From Nitrospira sp. (GTDB lineage: Bacteria; Nitrospirota; Nitrospiria; Nitrospirales; UBA8639), in contig CP058931.1 of assembly GCA_024760505.1 (NCBI GenBank), positions 2,676,001-2,740,000 on the forward strand: 64,000 nt of DNA, read 5' to 3'. Made by a program: the position numbers and the translations under genes. Position 1 is the stretch's first letter, and each line of letters begins with the position of its first letter. Below are positions 25,529 to 35,094 of the stretch, one piece after another. The notes below the pieces were generated by a model, which was not told where the DNA came from, ran no database searches, and saw only the letters and a list, made by a program, of their open reading frames with translations.

Positions 25529-26449
25529 ATGAAGGGCCGAAAAATATGGAAAGGGATCGTAGGGGTTGGGCTTATAGCGCTTTTCGCGCAAACGGGTTGG
25601 TCCTACGATGAAATAACCGTGACTGATGGGGGAACCATTCAAGGGAAGGTGACGATTACGGGAGAAAAGCCCAGACCCATGGCCTTTAATCTTGTGACGA
25701 TTCCCGATCCGGTGTTTTGTGGAACGATCTCTACGGGAACGGGTTGGCGTATTGTTGAGGATTTTATTATCGGGCCTGATCAAAGCCTTAAGGATGTGGT
25801 GGTCTTCCTCAAAGATATCGAAAAAGGGAAACCATTCCACATGCCCAAGGTCAGGATCGAATCAGTCGACTGTGAATTTATTCCGTTTGTGAATGTATTG
25901 CGCGATGGGGACGAACTGACCGTAGTCAACATGGATCCGGTCGAGCATGATATTCAGGCCTATGAAACGGCCAGAGAGCGAGGGGCCAGAGTCTTGTTCA
26001 ATCGTCCCCTGCCGATGAATCCGTTTCACAAGGTGGCGGGAATATTCGGTAAGAAACACCTTCCTGGTGAACCAATGGTGGAAAAAATACATTTACGAAA
26101 AGGACGGAATGTGTTTGTCATGCAGTGCGGATTCCATCCCTATATGTTTTCCTGGGGGCTCGTGTTGGAGAACCCCTATTATACGATTACTCCCGAGGAT
26201 GGAACCTTTGAAATTACCGACGTTCCTCCTGGAGACTATATGCTGACTGCCTGGCATCCCGGGATGAAGGAGTTTGTGGAACAACCCATCACGGTGGCGG
26301 CTCAGAAGACCATTGTGGCCAATTTTCAGTATGAGGCTCCACAAGGCCGTCGTAGTGCGCATGAAATAGAGGAGAATCCCCGGTTTGGATTGGAGTTATT
26401 GGAAGAAGGTCTGGAAATTGTACCTTCGATTAGACGCCAGATTCCTTAA
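25529..26449 (+). CDS. Secreted cupredoxin-like / carboxypeptidase-regulatory-like protein, paralogue
   Basis: 306 residues from ATG 25529, preceded by GGGAGGAAAG; a TTG at 25514 is in frame but lacks a ribosome-binding site. Signal peptide MKGRKIWKGIVGVGLIALFAQ. Potential copper ligands are His in NMDPVEHDIQAYE (about 137) and C-G-F-H-P-Y-M (about 203-209), then YYTITPEDGTFEITDVPPGDY and LTAWHPGM. It is paralogous to the 7252-8220 protein but lacks its His-rich tail. It follows the oxidase-2 terminator, so it has its own promoter, which I could not identify. Its position beside the oxidases suggests a partner copper or electron carrier. Confidence 0.7.
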   Translation: MKGRKIWKGIVGVGLIALFAQTGWSYDEITVTDGGTIQGKVTITGEKPRPMAFNLVTIPDPVFCGTISTGTGWRIVEDFIIGPDQSLKDVVVFLKDIEKGKPFHMPKVRIESVDCEFIPFVNVLRDGDELTVVNMDPVEHDIQAYETARERGARVLFNRPLPMNPFHKVAGIFGKKHLPGEPMVEKIHLRKGRNVFVMQCGFHPYMFSWGLVLENPYYTITPEDGTFEITDVPPGDYMLTAWHPGMKEFVEQPITVAAQKTIVANFQYEAPQGRRSAHEIEENPRFGLELLEEGLEIVPSIRRQIP

Positions 26450-26607
26450 CGGGTTGTCATGCGTGCCACGAGTGGTGCCCCGGCAGGCGAGGGTTGATGA
26501 CCGATAGTCAAGGAACAGGAGGCATCTCCTGAGGTAGCCCGCTCGAAGCAAGGCAACAGGATGTTGATTCGTTCACTGAAGTCATGATGGATGAAAGGAG
26601 GGCGACC

Positions 26608-27240
26608 ATGGGTTTACGGATATTGTTTTTAGGAATCGTGTTTGGGGCAATGGTGTGCACGGGCGGTTGGGTAAGCGCGCAAGCTGCGGGTGAGGATGAA
26701 TCGGAAGTGCGGATGGCACCAGGGACTGAGGTGAATTTCTCTCCAGAGGTTGTGGCCGGGTATGTCCATGCGGTGATTGCCGCAGACAGAGCGCTCTATA
26801 CGACGCATGTGGTGGATCGCATGCAGGAGAATCGAATCGTGATTGCCGCAGAAGCCTGGAAGCAACGGAAGGCGCTTCCACTCCCGGCGCAAATGCTTCT
26901 GATGGGTGGTAGAGTGGTCGAAATGGGTGGGTCCGGCCTGCGCTATCGTCTGGCCAGTCTGTGGCCTATTTATGAGGAAAATGGGCCGAGCACCGTCTTT
27001 GAAGAGGCCGGATTAAAGGTCGTGGCTGAGAATCCCGATGAGGTCTATAGTGGAATTATCAAGAGAGGGGATCAACGGTTTTTCAAGGCCATTTATGCGG
27101 ATCGGGCTGTTTCGAAAGCCTGTGTGGACTGCCATAACGGGCATTTGTTGAGTTCCAAGCGTGATTTTAAAATGGGAGATGTGATGGGCGCAATCATCAT
27201 CTCGTTTCCGCTGCCTTTAGAAAAAAAGGAAACACCCTGA
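26608..27240 (+). CDS. DUF3365 (Tll0287-like) haem-binding protein
   Basis: 210 residues from ATG 26608, chosen because GAAAGGAGGG lies just upstream; the frame is open from 26584. A signal peptide (LFLGIVFGAMVCTGGWVSA) precedes a PAS-like domain with YVHAVIAADRALYTTHVV. Later come LRYRLASLWPIYEENGP and a single CxxCH motif (CVDCHNGH, about residue 178), as in Tll0287-like proteins that bind one c-type haem and are thought to sense redox state or small ligands. Here it could be a periplasmic redox sensor or carrier for the oxidase island. No kinase is fused or adjacent. Confidence 0.75.
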   Translation: MGLRILFLGIVFGAMVCTGGWVSAQAAGEDESEVRMAPGTEVNFSPEVVAGYVHAVIAADRALYTTHVVDRMQENRIVIAAEAWKQRKALPLPAQMLLMGGRVVEMGGSGLRYRLASLWPIYEENGPSTVFEEAGLKVVAENPDEVYSGIIKRGDQRFFKAIYADRAVSKACVDCHNGHLLSSKRDFKMGDVMGAIIISFPLPLEKKETP

Positions 27241-27338
27241 ACGATCAAAGACCTTTCGTTCATTTTTGAATTCGAAGTCAGGAAGGTGGCTGTGGGTGCT
27301 GAACCCGCAGTCACCTCCTGTCTGCTGTTCGACATGTT

Positions 27339-28148
27339 TCATGACCCTCCTCGGGAAGTCTGTTCTTTCACATCCAACCGATCTCTCAGCCAATCTCCCA
27401 GCATGTTTGCCGCGAGAACGACCGCCATAAGAGTCAAGCCGGGAAAAACGACCAGGTGGGGAGCCACCAACATGTAGCGGGTCCCGTCGCGGATCATGCT
27501 TCCCCATGATGCGGCAGGAGGTTGAACCCCCAGACCCAAAAAGGAGAGGCCGGCTTCGGCTATGATGGCGCCGGCGACACCAAAACTCGCTTCAACAATA
27601 AGCGGGGCCATAATTAACGGCAGAAGGTGCCGGAGAATAATACGCCAAGGCGGTGCACCGATGGCTTGGGCTGCCAGCACGTGATCGGCGTGCTTGAGGG
27701 CGAGGACCTGTCCTCTCGCCAGTCGGGCATATCCCACCCATCCCACGATTCCCAACGCCAGAATCACATTGCCGATTCCCGGTCCCAATGCCCCGGCCAG
27801 GGCGATGGCAAGCAGTAAACCCGGGAAGGCGAGCATGATGTCCACAATTCGCACAAAGCCTGCATCGACCCATCCGCTGAGATACGCACTGGACACGCCG
27901 AGAAGGCTTCCAAGACTCACCCCCAGCGCGACCACGCACAGCGAAACAAAAAATGATGTGTGTGCGCCGCTGATGAGACGGTCGGCAACCGGCCGACCTA
28001 ATTCATCATGCCCCAACCAGTGCTCCGGACTTGGCGGGGAAAGAATATTGGTGAGATCAATCGCGTCAGGGGTTAAGGAAAACATGAAATTGAAGATGGC
28101 CAGAAAGGCCCACGCGGCGATGATGGAGAATGGGAGCCAAAGACGCAT
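27339..28148 (-). CDS. ABC transporter permease, DppC/NikC type
   Basis: 269 residues with an N-terminal helix and four or five further helices. WLGHDELGRPVADRLISGAHTSF is the hallmark opening of DppC/OppC permeases (GTDxxGRDxxSRxxxGxRxSL), and the EAA loop for the ATPase is AAQAIGAPPWRIILRHLLP (about residues 160-178). Substrates of this class are di/oligopeptides, nickel or opines. Last gene of a minus-strand set SBP-DppB-DppC, but 326 nt from DppB instead of the usual few bases. No ATPase gene lies downstream. Confidence 0.88.
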   Translation of the reverse strand: MRLWLPFSIIAAWAFLAIFNFMFSLTPDAIDLTNILSPPSPEHWLGHDELGRPVADRLISGAHTSFFVSLCVVALGVSLGSLLGVSSAYLSGWVDAGFVRIVDIMLAFPGLLLAIALAGALGPGIGNVILALGIVGWVGYARLARGQVLALKHADHVLAAQAIGAPPWRIILRHLLPLIMAPLIVEASFGVAGAIIAEAGLSFLGLGVQPPAASWGSMIRDGTRYMLVAPHLVVFPGLTLMAVVLAANMLGDWLRDRLDVKEQTSRGGS

Positions 28149-28474
28149 GGTTAGTCAGTGGTGACTGTTGAATAATTCAGATTTCTACCCATTTCAATCT
28201 TCTCCATATTATTGCGTGGCCATCAAGAGCAATAAGGGAGGGTTCAAAGAGGTCCGTCCCGTCCTGCCCTGAGTCATGCCGAAGGGAAGGCCGCAGCCCG
28301 TTTGCCACGTGGAACGTACAGGTGAGTACCTATGCATGACAAAGGGGCGACCTGCCTGCACGCTTGCGCGTCGAAGCGTGCTTCAGCGCGTAGACGCGAA
28401 GCCGCTTTCAGCCTTCGTAGCTACTTCGGCGAAGGAGGCCCGGCAAAGGCAGGGAACGCCGCTGGCGGACTTTT
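28149..28474. repeat. Palindrome-rich intergenic segment splitting a permease operon
   Basis: 326 bases between dppB-like and dppC-like genes. It contains several short inverted repeats: ACGCTT-N8-AAGCGT, GAAGCGTGCTTC, and CCTTCG-N12-CGAAGG. A run ending GGCGGACTTTTTCAACCCTCC resembles dispersed repeats between genes in some environmental bacteria. No gene on either strand has a recognisable product. The segment may be an inserted non-autonomous or REP-like element; a genome search would decide. Confidence 0.45.
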
Positions 28475-29407
28475 TCAACCCTCCCCAGTAGTGAATTGGA
28501 TGCGAGGGTCCAGCCATGCATATAGTAGATCCGTGAGCAAATTCACCACGATATAAGTCATGCTGATACAGAGCACTGCCGCTTGCACAACCGGATAGTC
28601 GCGCTGTTGAATGGCTTCAATCATCAGCAGGCCTAGTCCCGGCCAGGCAAAAACCGTTTCAGTGATCACCGCTCCACCAAGCAAGCCTCCGAGCTGAAGG
28701 CCTAGGAGTGTCAAGATGGGTAAGAGGGCATTGGGGAGTGCATGGTGCAAAACCGCCCGGGTTGAGGAGAGGCCTTTGGCGCGAGCGGTCCGCATGAAGT
28801 CCTCCCCCAATACCTCAAGGACGCTGCTCCGAATCATTCTGGCCAGGATGGCCGCCATGGCTGTTCCGAGTGTGAGGGCGGGCAGCACGACGGCGTTCCA
28901 TCCTTCCCGCCCGCTCACGGGAAACCAGCCAAGCCAGAGCGCGCCGATTAAAATGAGTAAAGGACCCATCCAGAAATTGGGAATCGACATTCCGAACAAC
29001 GCAAACCCCATGGCGCCATAATCCAGAGGAGTATGTTGGCGGACGGCCGCGACGAGGCCAAGGGGAAGCGCCAAGCCGATTGCCACAAGCAGGGAGACGA
29101 GACTGAGATAGAGGGTGGCGGGAATGCGTTCAATGAGCAGATCTACAATCGCCCGACCCGAAAATAACGATGTGCCCAAATCCAGATGTAAAAGCCCCTT
29201 GAAATAAATCCACCACTGTTGATGGAGGGGGAGGTCCAAGCCTAAGGCATGGCGAAGGGTTTCTTTGTCTGTCGGTTGAGCTGATTCACCCAGCATCACT
29301 TCTACGGGGTCGCCTGGGATAAGATGAATCAACAGAAACACCAGGCAAATCACTCCCAGGAGGGCGAGCAGCGCGCTTAAGATTCTTGTCACCAGGAAAT
29401 GGGTCAT
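28475..29407 (-). CDS. ABC transporter permease, DppB/NikB type
   Basis: 310 residues. N-terminal MTHFLVTRILSALLALLGVICLVFLLIHLIPGDPVEVMLG is the classical DppB opening (P-G-D-P after helix 1). The later EAA loop reads TARAKGLSSTRAVLHHALPNALLPILT (about residues 200-226), and the C-terminus has DLLYAWLDPRIQ. It forms the inner-membrane channel with the DppC-like protein. The gene follows the substrate-binding lipoprotein gene by 70 nt on the minus strand. Confidence 0.9.
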   Translation of the reverse strand: MTHFLVTRILSALLALLGVICLVFLLIHLIPGDPVEVMLGESAQPTDKETLRHALGLDLPLHQQWWIYFKGLLHLDLGTSLFSGRAIVDLLIERIPATLYLSLVSLLVAIGLALPLGLVAAVRQHTPLDYGAMGFALFGMSIPNFWMGPLLILIGALWLGWFPVSGREGWNAVVLPALTLGTAMAAILARMIRSSVLEVLGEDFMRTARAKGLSSTRAVLHHALPNALLPILTLLGLQLGGLLGGAVITETVFAWPGLGLLMIEAIQQRDYPVVQAAVLCISMTYIVVNLLTDLLYAWLDPRIQFTTGEG

Positions 29408-29477
29408 GACGAAACCGGAGAAAACGGTAGTTGAAAAAAAAGAGCCTGCGTGCCCCGGTCATGGTCGCGTGGCATGG

Positions 29478-31022
29478 TCATGGGTAAAGCCGTGCGAGGT
29501 GTGTGGGGGGAACTGAGGGAGGTCCCATCCACCGGACCTGACTGAGTCCGTCAAAATTGCCATCGGCACTCAATTGATATCCGGTGATGGTGGTGGACGC
29601 CAGAGCATAATGGTCTTCAAACCAGAGAGGCACATACGGAAGGGTATCCAGGAGACGGGCTTGAAGAGTGCGATACAATGCCTGCTGCTCCTGCCTGTTC
29701 AGGGTCTGTTCAGCTTGTATCATGAGACGATCCGCCACCACATCTGCAAAGTGACCACGGTTGGCGCCGACGGGAGGGATGGCGTCACTATGAAAGGCAT
29801 ACCGGAAAATATCCGGAGATTTCACACCGACCCAGGCCAGGCTATACATTTGGAATCGGCCGGATTTGATGTCACCGTAAAATGTGCCCCAATCGTGGCT
29901 CTGGATGGAGACATCAATTCCTACCTGGTCGAGTTGGTATTGAATGATCGTGGCCAGGCGCAATCGAAAGGGGTCAGTTGAGGTTTTATAGGTGATGGTC
30001 GGCCGATGGTCATGATCATATCCGGCTTCCTTCAATAAGCGTTTTGCTTCCTCCGGATCGTAGGCGTACCCTGATAAGGAGGCATGCCCAGCCCAATGCT
30101 CCGGAGGAAAGAGCGTTTGCGCGACCCTGGCTCGTCCTCTCAACACGAATTGAATAATGTGCTCACGATCGATGGCATGGGCAATAGCCTTCCGCACCAG
30201 TTCTTGACCGACCACAGGATCTAACTGATTGAATCCCAGGTAGGCAAAATTTGCCCCTTGACGCTGTTGCAAGGTGATGCCCTTGTGGGTGGACAGATAC
30301 GTGACAAGCTCAGGGGGGAGATCATTTTGAAGGAGATGAATTTCATTTGCCAACAGCTTGAGGGTTCGAACGGTCGGATCGGGAATTCTTACAAACTCAA
30401 TCCGCTGACCATCTGCTCGTCGCTCGATAACAAGCCGGGTGTCATCGGGGCGTTCGAGAAATTGAAAGGGCCCGCTGCCTATGGGGTGGTCATGGAAGGG
30501 GTGCCCCTTGGCAATAAGGTTTGCGGGGAGAATGCCGATAACTAAATAGCCGGGAAATAATGAATCGGGCTGCTTCAGAAAGAAATCGACGGTATTCTCC
30601 GTCGGCGTGTCGATCCGGGTGATAATTTGCAAAATACCGCGATGTGGAGATGCCGTGGCAGGATTTAGAATGGAGGCATAGGTGGCTTTGACATCGTTAG
30701 CGGAGAGTCGTGCCCCATTGTGGAAGAGCGGCCTCGGTTCTTGTAAGTCGAATCGATAATGGATGGGAGAGAGTTCACGCCACGTGGCCAAAGCTGGAAT
30801 CGGGATCGTGCCCTCGCCGAAGTCCACAAGGCGCGAATACAGCAGCCGATTGAGTCGAGCCGAAGTGGCATCAGTGGCGTAACGCGGATCTAAATTCGTT
30901 GGCGAATTGGCTAACCCGAAACGCAGCGTGTAATCGGGAAGCGATTCGGTGCAGCCAACAATTGAAATGAGGCCCAAAACCATCAGCCATAATCGCCAGT
31001 TCAGCTGAAAGCCATGAAGCAT
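29478..31022 (-). CDS. ABC transporter substrate-binding lipoprotein (SBP_bac_5)
   Basis: About 514 residues from the internal start MLHGFQLNWRLWLMVLGLISIVGC, which gives a proper lipoprotein signal with lipobox ISIVGC; the frame is open to ATG 31103. Family blocks: PTNLDPRYATDATSARLNRLLYSRLV, the NDVKATYASIL segment, VRKAIAHAIDRE and GYAYDPEEAKRLLKEAGY, all typical of DppA/OppA/NikA binding proteins. It would deliver a peptide or metal chelate to the two permeases downstream. Ligand specificity cannot be read. Confidence 0.88.
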   Translation of the reverse strand: MLHGFQLNWRLWLMVLGLISIVGCTESLPDYTLRFGLANSPTNLDPRYATDATSARLNRLLYSRLVDFGEGTIPIPALATWRELSPIHYRFDLQEPRPLFHNGARLSANDVKATYASILNPATASPHRGILQIITRIDTPTENTVDFFLKQPDSLFPGYLVIGILPANLIAKGHPFHDHPIGSGPFQFLERPDDTRLVIERRADGQRIEFVRIPDPTVRTLKLLANEIHLLQNDLPPELVTYLSTHKGITLQQRQGANFAYLGFNQLDPVVGQELVRKAIAHAIDREHIIQFVLRGRARVAQTLFPPEHWAGHASLSGYAYDPEEAKRLLKEAGYDHDHRPTITYKTSTDPFRLRLATIIQYQLDQVGIDVSIQSHDWGTFYGDIKSGRFQMYSLAWVGVKSPDIFRYAFHSDAIPPVGANRGHFADVVADRLMIQAEQTLNRQEQQALYRTLQARLLDTLPYVPLWFEDHYALASTTITGYQLSADGNFDGLSQVRWMGPPSVPPTHLARLYP

Positions 31023-31288
31023 TCGTTTGGCAGAACCGATAGGGGAACACACAAGGGATCGATTAGGTCTGAGATCGCGATGTTCTTGGAAAGAAATCCT
31101 CATGCAACCTTAGAAAAACGGCGTGTGAACGAGACGGGGAAATAGCGTGGGGATTTATGCATGGCGATGTTTTACTAATTTTACAGGGATTATCCCTATT
31201 GTAAAAGGGCGAAAGTTGACGACTCGAAGAACCTCTGTCTTGCCATGTCCCCTTATTCAAGAAATAGACTAATCAAAGGAGATTACGA

Positions 31289-32659
31289 ATGAGTTCGGCT
31301 GCCACGATGACATCTCATGGAAATGCGACGACCCAACCTCTCAGCGCTCGCTCCTTAACGGCTCCGACCACGATTGAAGAGACCGGATTGCCGGAGGAAT
31401 TGCTTGTACAGCTTCTGGTCAGAACCCTCTACACCCAAGGAGAACTCACCGAGCGATCGGCCGGGGAGATTATGAAATTGCCTTACGGGGTCATGAGGGA
31501 GCTGTTCATCCTTATCCAACGGGAGAAGTTGTGCGAGGTTAAGGGACACGGGGAGTCTCTTGGAGTGTTACTCCGGTATGTGTTGACGGAAGCCGGTCGT
31601 CAGCGAGCCACGGCTTTTATGGATCTGTGCCGGTATGTGGGACCGGCCCCGGTTCCCCTCAATCAGTATATCAACATGATCAAAAGTCAGCCCGTGAATA
31701 GTTTAACCATCGACCGGCGAACCGTGACAGCGGCCACGGAACATCTGGTGTTAACTCCTGGCACCGTGGACCAACTCGGGGAAGCCGTCAATTCAGGCTG
31801 GGCCATCTTTTTGTATGGGCCTCCTGGAAACGGGAAAACGGTCCTGGCCGAAGCCATTGGGAAGATGTTGGAAGCGGTAGGCGGGGGAGAAGTTTATATT
31901 CCCTATGCCATGGAGGTCGATGGCCAGATCATTCAAGTGTTCGATCCGATCACCCACGTCAAAGTCGACGCTCCCCAAGAAGCGGCCAGATCCTTAATTG
32001 AAGCCAAAGTGGAAAAAGATACCCGCTGGGTGCTGTGTAAGCGTCCGATCGAGTTTGCCGGCGGTGAGTTGACGATGGCCACGCTGGATCTCTCCTTTAA
32101 TGCCTCCGCCAAATATTACAAGGCGCCTCCTCACATTAAAGCCAATGGCGGGGTGTTTCTGATTGACGACTTCGGACGACAATTGGTCCGTCCGCGAGAT
32201 TTGCTCAACCGATGGATTGTGCCGTTGGAAAAGCGGGTGGATTATCTGACCTTGCATACGGGTAAGGTGTTCCAAATTCCCTTCGATACGATTGTCTTGT
32301 TTGCCACGAATCTGGAGCCGGCCAAGCTGGCCGATGAAGCGTTCCTTCGCCGGATCAGAAATAAAATCTACATTGCCGACCCGACCCCCGAACGGTTCAC
32401 GCAGATCTTTGAAGAAGTCTGCAGGAAAAAGGGGGTGCCGTATGATCCTGAAGCCGTGCAGTATTTATTGGATGGTGTGTATGTAAAATATCAATTGAAT
32501 ATGCGGAGTTGCCATCCCCGGGATTTGATCGAGCAGATTGTCAGTATTGCAAAATTTAACGGAGTGCCGCCGACCCTCTCCAAGACGTTTATCGATCGGG
32601 CTTGCCATACCTATTTCTTTGTAGAGGCTGCCGAGTACGATCAGAACACGAGTCAGTAA
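31289..32659 (+). CDS. AAA+ ATPase (MoxR-like)
   Basis: 456 residues, with AAAGGAG before the ATG. The N-terminal 150 residues (TGLPEELLVQLLVRTLYTQGELTERSAGEIMKL) look like a winged-helix or adaptor region. The ATPase core has Walker A GPPGNGKT (about 177-184), Walker B GGVFLIDDFG (about 287-296), sensor 1 IVLFATNLEP and an arginine-finger region (DEAFLRRIRNKIYI), followed by a C-terminal lid. Such ATPases act as chaperones or assembly factors; no partner such as a VWA protein is adjacent, so the role is open. Confidence 0.75.
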   Translation: MSSAATMTSHGNATTQPLSARSLTAPTTIEETGLPEELLVQLLVRTLYTQGELTERSAGEIMKLPYGVMRELFILIQREKLCEVKGHGESLGVLLRYVLTEAGRQRATAFMDLCRYVGPAPVPLNQYINMIKSQPVNSLTIDRRTVTAATEHLVLTPGTVDQLGEAVNSGWAIFLYGPPGNGKTVLAEAIGKMLEAVGGGEVYIPYAMEVDGQIIQVFDPITHVKVDAPQEAARSLIEAKVEKDTRWVLCKRPIEFAGGELTMATLDLSFNASAKYYKAPPHIKANGGVFLIDDFGRQLVRPRDLLNRWIVPLEKRVDYLTLHTGKVFQIPFDTIVLFATNLEPAKLADEAFLRRIRNKIYIADPTPERFTQIFEEVCRKKGVPYDPEAVQYLLDGVYVKYQLNMRSCHPRDLIEQIVSIAKFNGVPPTLSKTFIDRACHTYFFVEAAEYDQNTSQ

Positions 32660-32822
32660 CGTTTACCCTACCGATACCTTTCGCTATGATGGCCCAACTT
32701 TCCAGGGAGGGAGTGTTGGGCCATCGTTTTTCCTGTTCCCCGACATTCACGATTGCTGTGGGAGTGTGCTGCCGCACCTCTATGCAGTGGAGGTCTCTGT
32801 ATAAAATCCTGAAGGAGTCCCT

Positions 32823-33680
32823 ATGTCCAATGCCACGGCCATCTTATTGATTACCTGCAAAGACCATAAAGGCCTTGTTGCGAGGGTATCAGGGTTCATC
32901 CATGAATTTGGAGGAAACATTCTGGATTCCGATCACCATACGGATCGGGAAACAGGAGACTTTCTTATGCGGACAGTGTTTGATTTGGCCGGATTTCAAA
33001 TTCCTCAAGAAAAGATTGCTGATGCCTTCGCTCCCATCGCCAAAATTTTCAACATGAATTTTCAAATATATTTTTCGGACAGGAAGCCCCGAATAGGCAT
33101 TCTGGTGTCTCAATACGACCATTGTCTGGTCGATGTGCTACAACGACACCGGCGAGGGGAGCTGGCGATCGATATCCCGGTGATTGTCTCCAATCACCAG
33201 ACTTCGGAATGGTGGGCCAACCTCTTTCATATTCCCTTTCGGTACTTTCCCGTCACCCCCCAAACGAAGGAGCAGCAGGAGCGGGAGGTCCTGGCAGTCT
33301 TGCGTGAGCATCAGGTGGAATTAGTCGTAATGGCTCGCTACATGCAAATTGTCAGTGAGAAGTTTTTGCAGGAAATCGGGTGCCCGGTCATGAATATTCA
33401 TCATTCCTTCCTGCCGGCATTTGTGGGTGCCAAGCCCTATCATCAGGCCTATGACCGTGGAGTCAAAATCATCGGAGCCACCGCACATTACGCCACACCC
33501 GAATTGGATGAAGGCCCCATTATCGAGCAGGACGTGGTCCGTGTCGGCCACCGGGATACCGTACAGGACCTGATTCGCAAAGGCCGTGATCTTGAAGTGC
33601 TGGTCCTGGCCAGAGCGATCCGATTACATATTGAACATCGGGTGTTGGTCTATGGCCGAAAAACCGTCGTGTTCGATTAG
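32823..33680 (+). CDS. purU: Formyltetrahydrofolate deformylase
   Basis: 285 residues. An N-terminal ACT domain (ILLITCKDHKGLVARVSGFIHEFGGNILDSDHH, 5-37) is followed by the formyl-transferase-like catalytic domain with SNHQT, the catalytic MARYMQIVS, MNIHHSFLPAFVGAKPYHQAYDRGVKIIGATAHY and DEGPIIEQDV. These are diagnostic for PurU, which hydrolyses 10-formyl-THF to formate and THF, balancing one-carbon pools. AAGGAG lies before the ATG. A 45-nt copy of its 3' end lies at 35745-35789. Confidence 0.93.
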   Translation: MSNATAILLITCKDHKGLVARVSGFIHEFGGNILDSDHHTDRETGDFLMRTVFDLAGFQIPQEKIADAFAPIAKIFNMNFQIYFSDRKPRIGILVSQYDHCLVDVLQRHRRGELAIDIPVIVSNHQTSEWWANLFHIPFRYFPVTPQTKEQQEREVLAVLREHQVELVVMARYMQIVSEKFLQEIGCPVMNIHHSFLPAFVGAKPYHQAYDRGVKIIGATAHYATPELDEGPIIEQDVVRVGHRDTVQDLIRKGRDLEVLVLARAIRLHIEHRVLVYGRKTVVFD

Positions 33681-33893
33681 CAAAATATTGATTGAGTTTC
33701 CTGTGGTCCTACCGTCTCAGTGGCCGTCTATCCGAAGAGAATGTTCCGATCCCTTGGATCTCTCCGTCTCCGCTCCGCAGACCTCCAACTTGACATATTT
33801 TGCCGTCTTCAAGAGAATCGCCGGCATGCGACAGGCTTGAAATGGAAGCTCCGCATCTCATGCGGATTCACCTGATTTTATTATAAGTCCCTC

Positions 33894-34979
33894 ATGCAAC
33901 ATAACCGGTCACTTGGCCTTGTTCCGAAGGGAGTGCACATTACAGTGAAGCCAATGTGGTTCGTCCTCGTCCTGCTTTCTGTCGTGGGCAATTTGGGAAC
34001 CCTTCTCGCTCAAGATTCATTGCTCATTGTGGACCCCGAAGCCAAGTTCGAGCAGGTGTTCAGCGGTGGATTCTGGCTTGAGAGTCCGGCTGTCGCTCCG
34101 GACGGCTCTGTTTACTTCTCAGACATTCCCCACACAACTGTGAGCGGAATGCAGGCCGGGCGTATCTGGCGGTATGACCCACGCACGGGCGTGACGACCA
34201 TCTTCCGCTCACCGAGTGGGATGGCGAATGGCATCGTGTTTGATGCCCGTGGCGATATGATCGTGGCCGAAGGTGCCGACTTCGGTGGCCGTAGGATTAC
34301 GCATACCGAGATGAATACGGGCAAGAGCTATACTGTTGCCGGACTTTACAACGGGAATCGGTTCAACGCGCCAAACGACCTGACCATTGATGCTCGCGGT
34401 AGAATCTACTTCACCGATCCGCGATACACAGGATATGAGCCCATCGAGCAACCGGTGATGGGCATCTATCGGATTGACCCTGACGGCAGCGTGCATCTTC
34501 TTGCGGCGAATCTGTGGCAGCCAAACGGACTCGCCGTCTCGCCCGACCAGAAGACCCTCTACGTCGTTGAGGTTGGAACCTATAATACCAATATCCTGGA
34601 GAAGCCTCCGATAGTTGGTGGTCCACCGAGCGCCGTTCACGCGTATGATCTCTTGGACGACGGCTCTCTTCGCTATCGAAGCATGGTGGTGACATTTCCC
34701 ACGGGGACCTGGGGTGATGGGATGACTGTGGATGGGGAGGGGAACATCTACGTGGGAGTCGGTGGCCCTCCTGGTAGTAATGGAGTTCACATCTACACAC
34801 CGAGTGGGCAACAAATCGCATTCCTTGAGACAGAGGAGACGGCCGTGAATCTCGACTTTGGGCGGGGTGCCGACGCCAATCTTCTGTATGTAGTGTGCGC
34901 CCGGTTTCCTTCTGGTTCGGGTCCGTGGACTCCACCCTCCAGTAACGGCCTGTACCGCATCCGGCTTCGAATGGAGTAG
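33894..34979 (+). CDS. SMP-30/gluconolactonase-like secreted beta-propeller
   Basis: 361 residues; the hydrophobic signal MWFVLVLLSVVGNLGTLLAQ suggests the true start is GTG 33945 or ATG 33954. The mature part follows the SMP-30/LRE pattern: LESPAVAPDGSVYFSDIP, GMANGIVFDARGDMIVAEG, the metal-ligand block NAPNDLTIDARGRIYFTDPRY (about 162-182) and QPNGLAVSPDQKTLYVVE. The family hydrolyses lactones or organophosphates with a divalent metal. It lies in the segment bracketed by purU and a second purU end. The codon style differs little from neighbours. Confidence 0.78.
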   Translation: MQHNRSLGLVPKGVHITVKPMWFVLVLLSVVGNLGTLLAQDSLLIVDPEAKFEQVFSGGFWLESPAVAPDGSVYFSDIPHTTVSGMQAGRIWRYDPRTGVTTIFRSPSGMANGIVFDARGDMIVAEGADFGGRRITHTEMNTGKSYTVAGLYNGNRFNAPNDLTIDARGRIYFTDPRYTGYEPIEQPVMGIYRIDPDGSVHLLAANLWQPNGLAVSPDQKTLYVVEVGTYNTNILEKPPIVGGPPSAVHAYDLLDDGSLRYRSMVVTFPTGTWGDGMTVDGEGNIYVGVGGPPGSNGVHIYTPSGQQIAFLETEETAVNLDFGRGADANLLYVVCARFPSGSGPWTPPSSNGLYRIRLRME

Positions 34980-35094
34980 ATTGCACGCAGAATTTTTGTG
35001 AGGTGTTTGGAGTCAAGCTTAATTGTGGACTATAGTCTCATGTGCATATGTAGGGTGAGGTGCCGATGGTGGAAACCGCAAGGAGAGACTGGAC

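Noticed and set aside
28276..28491. Plus-strand frames within the dppB-dppC gap as a gene
   Set aside because: Frames come from palindromic GC-rich sequence, have no ribosome-binding site and overlap the end of the permease gene.
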